Assembly: GCA_023423535.1 (NCBI GenBank)
Contig: JAFAFL010000006.1
Span: 102,176 to 166,175 of the forward strand
Direction: 5' to 3'
DNA length: 64,000 nt
Source of the DNA: Pseudomonadota bacterium
GTDB taxonomy: Bacteria > Myxococcota > Myxococcia > Myxococcales > Myxococcaceae
The notes beneath the pieces were generated by a model. The model made no database searches, had not been told where the DNA came from, and saw nothing but the letters and a program-made list of their open reading frames with translations. The translations under genes and the position numbers were made by a program. This document shows positions 38,397-46,201 of this stretch, piece by piece (the stretch's first letter is position 1; every line of letters starts with the position of its first letter).

Positions 38397-39683
38397 GTGT
38401 CGCCCGCGCGTCTGCTCGTCCTCGTGTTGCCTCTCGTCTCCGGTCTTGCGTGCTCGCCGCACTACGTGCAGGTGACCGCGCCCGTTCGCGCTCTGGCGGA
38501 GGAGGGCCGCGAGGACGAGGCGCTGCAGACGCTCGACCGCAGCACGGAGACCTCGAACCTCGACGCGCTGCTGGTGGAGGTCGATCGCGGGATGGTGCTC
38601 CACCGCGCGGGCCGCTGGGAGACGAGCGCGAAGGCGTTGACCGCTGCAGCGAGACTGGCCGACGCGCGCGAGACGGTGACGCTCGGGGACGAGTTCTTCG
38701 GCCGCGCGCCCTGGCGCATGGGCACCCTGGAGCGGCAGGCCCTGCATGCGATCAACGCGCTGAACTTCCTCATGCTCGGCGACGAGGACGGCGCGGTGGT
38801 GGAGGCGCGGCTGACGGACTCGCTGCACCTGCAGGCGCGCGTGGAGGAGGAGGTGCGGCGGAAGCTGGAGCGGAACCTCGCGCTGGCCCCGTTCGATGAG
38901 GAGGTGCGCGGTTACCTCGAGCGGCTGGCGATCGGCCGATACATCAGCGGGCTTGCGCACCAGCGCGCGGGCAACGAGGACAGCGCGTTCATCGACTACC
39001 TCGACGCGTGGCGGATCACGCAGAGCGCACCGCCCGGCGCGCCGAGCACGCTGCTGCACCTGCAGCCCTGGCTCCTCGCGGAGGCGCGAAGGCTCGGACG
39101 ACCGGAGGTGCCGGAGCTGGAGCGCGCGTTCGCGAACGTCGCGGAGACGTGGACGCCGCCGGCGGCGGGTGAGGGCGAGGTGGTGGTCTTCATCGAAGCG
39201 GGCCGCATCCCCGAACGCGCGATCGCCGGCGGTCAGGCAGCGGGGCAGGGCTACTGGGCGGTGCGTGCGCGCGACTGGACGCGGGCGAAGGCGCAGGTGG
39301 GAATCGACACAGGGGGCACGGATGGCGCGCTGCACACCGCCGAGACCGTCACCTCGCTGGAGAATCTGCTCCTGCGGCGCGGGCACCTCGGCGCGCTCAC
39401 CGACACCGAACGGGCCGCGTCGCTGGACGTGAACCTCGCGCTGTTCGGCGGCTATCTGCTCCTGCCGCCGGTCGGCGCGGTGCTGCTCATCAAGCGCGCG
39501 TACGAGGTGAACGTGCGCATGGCGCAGGGTTGGCTCACGTTGCCCGCCGAACTCCAGGTCGTGCGCCTGCGTGCGCCGGTCGGGGAGACGAAGGTGCGCG
39601 TGGTGCTCGGCGGAATCGAGCGCGTGGTGCCGGTGACCGTCACCGCTGGAGCGCCGGCGCCGGTGGTGGTGCGGATCGAGTAG
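38397..39683 (+). CDS. COG3014-like lipoprotein
   Basis: A 428-residue exported protein with a GTG start and lipobox-like SGLAC (Cys19). The N-terminal two thirds are helical and TPR-like (GREDEALQTLDRSTETSNLDALLVEVDRGMVLHRAGRWETSAKAL), and the C-terminal part is beta-rich with a hydrophobic segment (FGGYLLLPPVGAVLLI). This combination resembles COG3014, a family of periplasmic proteins of unknown role. It follows the phosphoesterase by 30 bases and converges on the next gene. Confidence 0.7.
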   Translation: MSPARLLVLVLPLVSGLACSPHYVQVTAPVRALAEEGREDEALQTLDRSTETSNLDALLVEVDRGMVLHRAGRWETSAKALTAAARLADARETVTLGDEFFGRAPWRMGTLERQALHAINALNFLMLGDEDGAVVEARLTDSLHLQARVEEEVRRKLERNLALAPFDEEVRGYLERLAIGRYISGLAHQRAGNEDSAFIDYLDAWRITQSAPPGAPSTLLHLQPWLLAEARRLGRPEVPELERAFANVAETWTPPAAGEGEVVVFIEAGRIPERAIAGGQAAGQGYWAVRARDWTRAKAQVGIDTGGTDGALHTAETVTSLENLLLRRGHLGALTDTERAASLDVNLALFGGYLLLPPVGAVLLIKRAYEVNVRMAQGWLTLPAELQVVRLRAPVGETKVRVVLGGIERVVPVTVTAGAPAPVVVRIE

Positions 39684-39684
39684 C

Positions 39685-40197
39685 TCAGGCCGATCTGGCG
39701 CGCCGAGCCGCGCGCAAGGCGCCGTCCTCGAGCCGCCGTGCATCCTTCGGCTCCAGGCGGCGCAGCAGCTTCAGCTCGAGGTCCCACAGCCGCGCATCGA
39801 CATCCCGCGCCTCGAGGCGTCGTGCTTCCGGACCATCGGGAACGTCCCGCAGGAACACGAGCCGCGTGCGCCGCTCACCGAGCGCCTCCGCGGCGACGCG
39901 CACCGGCGCGGGCGGGATCTGCGAATTCTGCCCGTAGAGACTCACGCCACCTCGCCACTCGCGACCGTGCGGAAGCGCCTGCCCCGCGTCCGGCGGCTGG
40001 CCCACGAGCGCCATCGCCTCCGGCCACACGTCTGCGAGCGGGTACTCGTACACGTAGTCGTAGAGCATCTGCCCGAGGTAGCGCTCCTTCGCGACGTGCT
40101 CGCGGATCCCGCCACAGCCCGCGGAGGCCACGGCAAAGAGGAGTGCGAACGCGAGGGTGGTGACGCTGCCTGGAAGCGGAGAACCCTGCCGAGCCAT
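39685..40197 (-). CDS. Lipoprotein of unknown function
   Basis: A 170-residue lipoprotein; the signal peptide ends AVASAGC (lipobox). The mature protein carries YLGQMLYDYVYEYPLADVWPEAMALV near its start, a pattern seen in small periplasmic proteins with a BamC-like or DUF3576-like fold, but the match is weak. It starts five bases after the methyltransferase stop, so the two are co-transcribed. A long in-frame extension upstream is shadow sequence and is rejected. Confidence 0.65.
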   Translation of the reverse strand: MARQGSPLPGSVTTLAFALLFAVASAGCGGIREHVAKERYLGQMLYDYVYEYPLADVWPEAMALVGQPPDAGQALPHGREWRGGVSLYGQNSQIPPAPVRVAAEALGERRTRLVFLRDVPDGPEARRLEARDVDARLWDLELKLLRRLEPKDARRLEDGALRAARRARSA

Positions 40198-40202
40198 GCT
40201 CC

Positions 40203-41090
40203 TCACGCTGCACCCGCGGACGGGGCCCGCGCAACGAGGCCGAACATCAACGGCACCCGCGCGGTGCCCTCCGGCCAGACCCACCTGCGGCCCTCGGCGG
40301 GGACGAGCGCCGGGTTCACGCGCGCCCCGTTCGACCACGGGTACTCGCGCAGCCGCTCCAGTACGAGGCCCGCGCCCGCCAGCGCATCGACGATCCCGCC
40401 GAGGCCGTGCTGATAGCTGTGCGCAGGGATGCCGTTGCGCTCCGCCGCCCGCGGTTGCCCTTCCTGTGAAGAGTCGCCGAGCGCGGCCAGCGCGGGACCG
40501 GCGGTCGCCACGTAGTCCTCCACCGGCTCCACGAACGGGCGCTCCTCGAAGTAGTCGTCCTTCGACAGGCGCAGGTCCGGCCCGATCGACCAGACCAGCG
40601 GGTGGAAGTCGACGTACACGAAGCGGCCGCCCGGTCGCAGCACGCGGCGGATGCCCGCTGCCCACGGCGCGAGATCCGGCAGCCAGCTCGTCACGCCGTA
40701 GCTGCAGAACGCGACGTCCCACGCAGCGGGCGCGCTCGAGTGAAGCCAGGAGACGACCTCCGACTCGACGAACTGGCCGGGGATCCCGCTGTCACGCGAG
40801 AGCCGTTGCGCGAAAGCGATGGCCTCGTCGCTGAAGTCCACGCCGGTGACCTCCGCTCCCCGCCGCGCGAGACAGAGCGAGTCCTGGCCGCTGTTGCATT
40901 GGAGGTGCACGAGCTTCGTCCCGCGCAGATCTCCGAGCAGCGCCAGCTCCTCGTCGAAGAGCCAGTCCTCGCCGGCGCGCAGCCTCGCGGCCTGATCTCC
41001 CTTGTGCGCGTTGTGCATCCGCGTGGCGGCGTTCCAGCTTCGCTTCGTCTGCGCCAGCGGATCCTCGCGGTCCCCGACTCCGGTCATCAC
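40203..41090 (-). CDS. Class I SAM-dependent methyltransferase
   Basis: A 295-residue cytosolic methyltransferase. Motif I is LVHLQCNSGQDSLCLARRG at about residues 60-78, followed by GAEVTGVDFSDEAIAFA, WDVAFCSYGVTSWLPDL (motif II region), and IRRVLRPGGRFVYVDFHP (motif III). The C-terminal third is typical of methyltransferase_11/25 proteins that act on small molecules. The substrate is unknown. It diverges from the TetR gene across 113 bases, so it may be controlled by that regulator. Confidence 0.85.
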   Translation of the reverse strand: MMTGVGDREDPLAQTKRSWNAATRMHNAHKGDQAARLRAGEDWLFDEELALLGDLRGTKLVHLQCNSGQDSLCLARRGAEVTGVDFSDEAIAFAQRLSRDSGIPGQFVESEVVSWLHSSAPAAWDVAFCSYGVTSWLPDLAPWAAGIRRVLRPGGRFVYVDFHPLVWSIGPDLRLSKDDYFEERPFVEPVEDYVATAGPALAALGDSSQEGQPRAAERNGIPAHSYQHGLGGIVDALAGAGLVLERLREYPWSNGARVNPALVPAEGRRWVWPEGTARVPLMFGLVARAPSAGAA

Positions 41091-41179
41091 CGTTCCCCGT
41101 TCGAGCAGCTTCCCTGGCGACGTTAGCGCGCCCGCCGTCCGCGTCGATCGGAAGATGCGCCGGATGCGTGGCGCCGGGA

Positions 41180-41195
41180 GTTAGCGTTTGCTAAC
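41180..41195 (+). promoter_or_regulatory. Probable TetR operator
   Basis: GTTAGC-GTTT-GCTAAC is a perfect 6-bp palindrome with a four-base centre that ends eight bases before the TetR start codon. Its position and symmetry fit a self-repression operator shared with the divergent methyltransferase gene. Confidence 0.6.
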
Positions 41196-41203
41196 CAGAG
41201 GGG

Positions 41204-41800
41204 ATGAATGCGTTCACCTTGTGGGAGGCCGGTGCGCCACCTTCGAAGCAGGCGGTGGTCACCGCGGCGCTGGAGCTGTTCGTCGCCCAGGGCTACGAGG
41301 CCACGACGATCCGGCAGATCGCCGAGCGCGCGGGCTACACCAACCCTGCGCTGTTCAAGTTCTTCGAGTCGAAGGAGGCGCTCGGGCTCTACGTCTTCGA
41401 GCGCGCGTGGCTCCAGTTGCTGCAGGCGCTTGGGCCGCACTTCGCGGACGACGGCGGGGTGGAGGAGGTCGCGCGCCGCTGGGTGGAGGCCTTCTTCTCC
41501 GGCGTCCTCCGGGAGGGGCTCCCGGCGTTTCTCTTCGTTCACGAGCACCTCGCGCACTTCTGGCCGCGGGCAGAGGGGCGGCTTCCGGAGGAGAGCCTCT
41601 TCTCGCTCATGCGGGGCTGGCTCCGGCGGGCGCGCCGCCGCGGCGACGTATCGCGCACGGTGCCGGTGGAGGTGCAGATGGCGGCCGTCAGCGGGTTCTT
41701 CCACCAGCTCGCGCGGATGGTGTTTCTGGGGCAGGCGAGGGCTGCGGATCCGGCGCTCCGCAAGGGCGCGGTCGAGGTCCTGGTGAGGGTGCTGTCGTGA
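41204..41800 (+). CDS. TetR-family transcriptional regulator
   Basis: A 198-residue repressor. The N-terminal helix-turn-helix domain is clear (QAVVTAALELFVAQGYEATTIRQIAERAGYTNPALFKFFESKEALGLYVF). The C-terminal part is the helical ligand and dimer domain. The ATG follows directly after GAGGGG with no spacer, so this start may be used on a short or leaderless transcript. The stop overlaps the start of the next gene (GTGA), and a palindrome lies just upstream. Confidence 0.93.
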   Translation: MNAFTLWEAGAPPSKQAVVTAALELFVAQGYEATTIRQIAERAGYTNPALFKFFESKEALGLYVFERAWLQLLQALGPHFADDGGVEEVARRWVEAFFSGVLREGLPAFLFVHEHLAHFWPRAEGRLPEESLFSLMRGWLRRARRRGDVSRTVPVEVQMAAVSGFFHQLARMVFLGQARAADPALRKGAVEVLVRVLS

Positions 41801-42390
41801 CACGTGCGAATGAGGTCGGAACAGACGGATCCTCAGGCCGCGCAGTGCTCGTCGCGCTGACGGTCGTGCTGGCGGTCTTCGCCGTCACCCACGTGCTGGA
41901 GTTCCCCGGCAGCGTCCGCCACTTCATCTCGCAGACGGGCGGGCAGAGGATGCTCGACATGCGCGCGTCCTCTTCCGCGGAGGAGACCCACGCGCGCCTC
42001 GACGCGCTTGGTGGTGAGGGCCGGGCGCTCTACGCCCGGACCCTGCTCACCGTGGACGTGATCTTCCCGCTCAGCGTCACCGCGTTCTCGGTGCTCTTCG
42101 TTCGCTTCGCAGCCCGCCGGAGTGGCGTGAGCCGCCGCGTGCGCTGGGGGCTCGTGGCGGTGCCGTTCGCCTACCTCCTGCTGGACGCGGCGGAGAACAC
42201 GTTCGTGCTGACCATGCTCGCGCGCCACCCGGAGCGGCTGGAGCCCCTCGCGGCGACCGTGGGCCAGCTCACCCGGGCCAAGCGCGCGGCGATGATCGCG
42301 AGCGTCTTCGTGCCGGCGGTGCTGTTGACACTGAGCGCAGTGTTGAGGTGGGCGCGCGTGAAGCGGAGCGCCACCCTGCAGCAGCGCTGA
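41797..42390 (+). CDS. Four-segment membrane protein coupled to the TetR gene
   Basis: A 197-residue membrane protein with about four hydrophobic segments (VLVALTVVLAVFAVTHVL, LTVDVIFPLSVTAFSVLFV, WGLVAVPFAYLLLDAAENTFVL, MIASVFVPAVLLTLSAVL). It begins at a GTG overlapping the TetR stop by four bases. The LLDAAENTF motif after a membrane helix recurs in small uncharacterised membrane proteins. It is presumably under TetR control. No family recognised. Confidence 0.75.
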   Translation: MTRANEVGTDGSSGRAVLVALTVVLAVFAVTHVLEFPGSVRHFISQTGGQRMLDMRASSSAEETHARLDALGGEGRALYARTLLTVDVIFPLSVTAFSVLFVRFAARRSGVSRRVRWGLVAVPFAYLLLDAAENTFVLTMLARHPERLEPLAATVGQLTRAKRAAMIASVFVPAVLLTLSAVLRWARVKRSATLQQR

Positions 42391-42404
42391 GCGTTCAGCG
42401 CGGC

Positions 42405-43433
42405 TCAGCGCACGCTGGCGAGCACGTAGCTGAACTCGCGCTGCGAACCGAGCGCGGCCCAGAAGCTGTTGAAGCGGCTCTGCTCCATCGTCTGGCAGCC
42501 GGCGCTGTACGTGTCGGAGGCGCTGCCGCGGTGGAAGTAATAGACCTGCCCGCCCCAGTCGCCGTTGAAGACCTTGTCCTTGCCGTCGATCTTGTGGTCG
42601 CGGTTCGTGTCGCGGCGCACGGTCGGGTTCCCGTAGCGCAGGTCGGGGCGGAGGATGTTGCCTCCGAAGGGCGCGCTGTAGCTCTTCACGTAGTGGTAGG
42701 TCTTGTTCGCGACGAGGCGGCCCACGGGCTTCGTGCGCTGGCTCGGGTCGTCCGCCCAGCGGCGGTTCGGCTCGGTGTTTCCGCTGAACTCCTCCACGCG
42801 GGGACGGCCCTTCTCGTCCTTCCACATCACGACGATCCGGTCGTCGTAGGTGCCGCGGTAGGGACGGTCGGCTGTGAAGGGCGTGTCCACGCGGAGGCCC
42901 ACGACCACGCGCTTGCCCGCCGCGAGATCCTGCTTCGCCTTCGCGTCGCCGTGCTTCATCACGTACTTCGAGTAGAGCGCGTACTCCTGCGCGTCCGTCA
43001 TGTTCGACGTGTTCGGCATCCCCTTCGGGACGACGTTGGAGGGCGGCTGCGGCTGCGGCTGCGGAGCGGGGGCGGCGCCGGCCCTCACGGTGAGCTTCTG
43101 CCCGACGCTGATGACGTTGATGTCGCGGACCTGCGGGTTCAGCCGCTTCAGCGCCGCCAGCGAGAGGTCGTGCTTCGCCGCGATGCCGGAGAAGGTGTCG
43201 CCGCTCTTCACCGTGTACGTCTTCGCGGTCTGCGCCTTCTTCTTCGCGGCGGCAGTCTTCAGCGCGGCGGTCTGGCTCGAGGTCGCCGCTCCGCCGATCG
43301 AGAGCCGCTGCCCGACGTCGATCCGGTTCGGGTTCTCGATGTCGTTCCGCTTCGCGATCGCGGAGACGCTGGTATCGAAGCGCTGGGCGATCCTGCTCAA
43401 CGTGTCGCCGGGGCGGACGGTGTAGGTCGTCAT
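42405..43433 (-). CDS. Two-LysM protein with L,D-transpeptidase-like C-terminus
   Basis: A 342-residue protein with two LysM domains at about residues 3-46 (YTVRPGDTLSRIAQRF) and 72-116 (YTVKSGDTFSGIAAKH), joined by an Ala/Lys linker. After a Pro/Gln linker there is a domain with a Ca-binding-like loop (DTNRDHKIDGKD) and YYFHRGSASDTYSAGCQTM, which resembles the H...S-x-G-C active site of YkuD-type L,D-transpeptidases and related murein enzymes. No signal peptide is present: the protein starts directly with the first LysM. It is downstream of a second LysM wall enzyme on the same strand. Confidence 0.75.
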   Translation of the reverse strand: MTTYTVRPGDTLSRIAQRFDTSVSAIAKRNDIENPNRIDVGQRLSIGGAATSSQTAALKTAAAKKKAQTAKTYTVKSGDTFSGIAAKHDLSLAALKRLNPQVRDINVISVGQKLTVRAGAAPAPQPQPQPPSNVVPKGMPNTSNMTDAQEYALYSKYVMKHGDAKAKQDLAAGKRVVVGLRVDTPFTADRPYRGTYDDRIVVMWKDEKGRPRVEEFSGNTEPNRRWADDPSQRTKPVGRLVANKTYHYVKSYSAPFGGNILRPDLRYGNPTVRRDTNRDHKIDGKDKVFNGDWGGQVYYFHRGSASDTYSAGCQTMEQSRFNSFWAALGSQREFSYVLASVR

Positions 43434-43466
43434 GAAGAGCTCCCCGTGGAGAAGACTTGCTGCCGG

Positions 43467-44282
43467 CTACGCGAGCACGCCGAGCGCGCGGTTGTAGTAG
43501 GCGTTGCGATCCGCGGCGCCGTTGTAGCCACCGTTGATGCGGTAGGTGATGGCGCTGAAGTTGCCCGCGTCCGCGTACTGGTTGAGGTTCCGCGAGCCCC
43601 AGTACCAAGCGGCGATCCGGAAGGCGACGTCGGGGTCGCTCGCGCGCTGCGGGTTCGCCTCGAGGTTGATCCCCAGCGCGTTGCCCGCGGCGCGGTAGTT
43701 CGCGCGGCCGGTCAGCTGGATGGGGCCGCGGCCCTTGTAACGGACGCCGTCGCCGCGCTGCGTGTTGCCCAGATCCCGCCGGCCCTCGTAGGCCGCGCCG
43801 CTGGCGATCTCCTCCATGTAGCGGAGCTGGCCGCTCTCGTGCGCGAGCTGCGCGAGGAACGCCGCCTGGCGCCGGGGCGTGTTGATGCCGGCCTCGCGCA
43901 TCGCCGCGTTGAGGTGGGGGAGGTACGCGTTCGCGCGCTCCGCCGAGAGCCCCGGCATGATCCGCCGCAGCTCGTTGATGCTCACGCCGCCCGACCAGTT
44001 GCCGCCGGAAGACGACGCGCCGCGCGTCTCACCCGCCGGAGCGGAGCCCGCGGTCGCCGGAGCCGCGCCCGCGGTGGGAGCCTCGGAGCCGCCGAGCCGC
44101 GCCGCGTAGTTCGGCCGCGCAGCGTCGAACCCGTCCGAGCGACCCGGCACCTGCAGCGTGCGGCCGGCGTAGATCCGGTCCGGGTTGCTGATCCCGTTCG
44201 CCCGCGCGAGCGCGGAGACCGTGGTGCCGTACCGTCGTGCCAGCGCGCTCAGTGTGTCGCCCCAGCGGATGTTGTGGACCAT
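43467..44282 (-). CDS. LysM-GH19 endolysin-like peptidoglycan or chitin hydrolase
   Basis: A 271-residue protein with one LysM domain at residues 5-46 (IRWGDTLSALARRYGTTVSALARANG), an Ala/Gly/Ser linker, and a glycoside hydrolase family 19 (lysozyme-like) domain from about 97 onward (INELRRIMPGLSAERANAYLPHLNAAM, FLAQLAHESGQLRYMEE with the catalytic Glu, and RYKGRGPIQLTGRANYR). GH19 domains in bacteria and phages often cleave peptidoglycan. There is no signal peptide, as in its neighbour. Both could be released by lysis or by a dedicated exporter. Confidence 0.88.
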   Translation of the reverse strand: MVHNIRWGDTLSALARRYGTTVSALARANGISNPDRIYAGRTLQVPGRSDGFDAARPNYAARLGGSEAPTAGAAPATAGSAPAGETRGASSSGGNWSGGVSINELRRIMPGLSAERANAYLPHLNAAMREAGINTPRRQAAFLAQLAHESGQLRYMEEIASGAAYEGRRDLGNTQRGDGVRYKGRGPIQLTGRANYRAAGNALGINLEANPQRASDPDVAFRIAAWYWGSRNLNQYADAGNFSAITYRINGGYNGAADRNAYYNRALGVLA

Positions 44283-44434
44283 GGTGTCTCTCCAGTAAGC
44301 GGTACATGGGGATTGTCCTCACCGGTTCTCAGAAGTTGCGAAAAGAGAATGGGTGTAGTGATTCCGCGATGTTAGGAGGTCGGCAGGGCCCATGGCGCGT
44401 TGCATGAAGAGCGCGCGATCCCCATGCATGCAGC

Positions 44435-44635
44435 ATGAGGATGACCTTCGACATCCCCGAGGAGCTTCTGGAGGAGGCGGTTCGAGCCAGCCATTCGCGG
44501 ACGAGGCGGGAGGCCGTCATCGCCGGACTGGAGGAGTTGGTCCGGAGGGCGCGCCGGGAGGAGCTGCGGAGTCTCGCGGGCACGCTGGAGCTCGACGTGG
44601 ACCTGCAGCGGTCGAGGAAGTCGCGCAGAGGGTGA
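44435..44635 (+). CDS. Orphan VapB-type antitoxin
   Basis: A 66-residue protein with the pattern of VapB-family antitoxins (RMTFDIPEELLEEAVRASHSRTRREAVIAGLEELVRRARREELRSLAGT). The usual VapC PIN toxin gene is missing: only 33 bases separate its stop from the end of the convergent DUF4340 gene, and no PIN sequence is visible. It may be a leftover or a stand-alone regulator. The preceding 150 bases are relatively AT-rich. The start could also be the ATG two codons later. Confidence 0.65.
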   Translation: MRMTFDIPEELLEEAVRASHSRTRREAVIAGLEELVRRARREELRSLAGTLELDVDLQRSRKSRRG

Positions 44636-44668
44636 GCTCGCGCATCGAAGGTTGACGCAGCTGGAAGG

Positions 44669-46201
44669 TCACCCCTCCGCGGCCGCGGTCCCGCCATCCA
44701 CCGCGGGGGTTGGCGAGGAGGGCTTCTCCAGCACGTCGGCCACGGTCTCGGGCAGGTCCTGCAGCTTGCCGGTGTCCATCTCCACGAGCTCTCGCACGGT
44801 GCCGCGCGCGTAGCGGGTGCCCTCCTTGCCGGGAACCTCCGCGCCGACGGTGAGCACTGCGAGTTCCTTGCCCTGTGCGTCGTAGAGGAGCACCTGCCGG
44901 AAGATTTCGCCGAGCGGGCTCTTCTGCTTCGGCGCCTCCTCGAGAAACGCGGTCGCCTTGAGCGAGCCGAGGCTCCAAAGGATGGAGCTGAGCTTGAACT
45001 TCTTCCCCGGTCCCTCCTCGGGCGCGAGCACGGTCCACTCTTCGCTCGACGCGGTGGAGCCCGCGCCGACGTCACTGCCCGCGCTGCGCTGCACGACGAT
45101 GTCCTTCTCTCCCTGCCGCTTGAACACGACCTTCGCCACCTTCGCGCGGTCGAACACGAGCACCGTCTTGTCGCGCAGCTGCTGCGGGTCCTTGTCGAGC
45201 GCGAACACCGCGCCGGGCTCGAGCTCCGCCAGCGTCGTCTCCTCGCCCTCGGTGCGGAGGAGGAAGGTGCGCGTCTTGTCCGACTCCTTCAGCTCGGCGA
45301 GCGCGAGGCGGAACGGGCCGCCCTTCGCCGGCTGCACGTCCACGGTGACGAGCGGCTTGTCGAGTCCGACGCGAGCGCGCTCGGCGGCGGAGTCCTCGAG
45401 GAACGCGACCGCCTTGTAGCCCTTCATCGCCACGAGGAACTGCTCCACCGCCTGCTTGTCCGCGAGCATCGCCGCGCCCTTCGCGGGAGCGAGTCGCCAC
45501 TTCGCGTCCTTGTCCTCGCCCTCGCGGGTCAGCGTGTACGCGTGCGTCGGCGCCTTCACCGTCAGCGAGCGCGCATCGTTCGCGACCTCCAGCACGTCCT
45601 TGTGCCGCAGGTCGTAGGTGGACTTGTCCAGCGCCCACCGCACGCCGCCCTGCACCGAGACCACGCGCGGATCGTCGTCGCGCTGCACGTACACGGATCC
45701 ATCGAAGGTGTTCTCGCCGCCGCCCTTGATCACCCGCGTCACCTTCGGCGCGTCGGGATCGATCCGGCTGCCCGTCTGCTTCGCCCGGCCCTCGGCGCGC
45801 ACGACGAAGGAGGGTGGGGAGAGCCCGTAGCGCTGCAGGTCGGCCGCTGCCGGCGCCTCGTCCACCACCGTCTTGATCTTCCCGCCGGTGAGCTGGCTGA
45901 GCACGTTGTCCACCTGGAAGGCGTCCGCCTTCGCCTTCACCGGCGCGACGATCCGCCAGGTGCCATCCTCGGAGCGCTCGAGCGTGGTGCTGCCTCCCTG
46001 CGCTTCCAGCGTGACGCGGGTGAACTCGAGCTCCGTGGCCTTGCCGTCGGCGTCGGCCGAGATGAGCCGCTCCTCCGCGGCCTTCTTCTTCTCCGCGCGC
46101 TCTTCCGGCTCCTTCACGCCGAGCCACGCGTAGAGCCCCAGGCCCGCGGCGACGGCAGCCATCACGCCCATCCACAGCGCGTTCTTCCCGAGCTGGCTCA
46201 C
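44669..46201 (-). CDS. DUF4340 protein of a Gld-like ABC exporter operon
   Basis: A 510-residue membrane-anchored protein. One N-terminal membrane segment (ALWMGVMAAVAAGLGLYAWL) is followed by a long periplasmic part with repeated beta modules of the DUF4340 family (RVVSVQGGVRWALDKSTYDLRHKDVL, and VFALDKDPQQLRDKTVLVFD as a second copy of the same motif). DUF4340 proteins accompany GldG-type ABC systems. It starts at a GTG overlapping the stop of the GldG-like gene by four bases (GTGA), so it is the fourth gene of that operon. Confidence 0.85.
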   Translation of the reverse strand: MSQLGKNALWMGVMAAVAAGLGLYAWLGVKEPEERAEKKKAAEERLISADADGKATELEFTRVTLEAQGGSTTLERSEDGTWRIVAPVKAKADAFQVDNVLSQLTGGKIKTVVDEAPAAADLQRYGLSPPSFVVRAEGRAKQTGSRIDPDAPKVTRVIKGGGENTFDGSVYVQRDDDPRVVSVQGGVRWALDKSTYDLRHKDVLEVANDARSLTVKAPTHAYTLTREGEDKDAKWRLAPAKGAAMLADKQAVEQFLVAMKGYKAVAFLEDSAAERARVGLDKPLVTVDVQPAKGGPFRLALAELKESDKTRTFLLRTEGEETTLAELEPGAVFALDKDPQQLRDKTVLVFDRAKVAKVVFKRQGEKDIVVQRSAGSDVGAGSTASSEEWTVLAPEEGPGKKFKLSSILWSLGSLKATAFLEEAPKQKSPLGEIFRQVLLYDAQGKELAVLTVGAEVPGKEGTRYARGTVRELVEMDTGKLQDLPETVADVLEKPSSPTPAVDGGTAAAEG

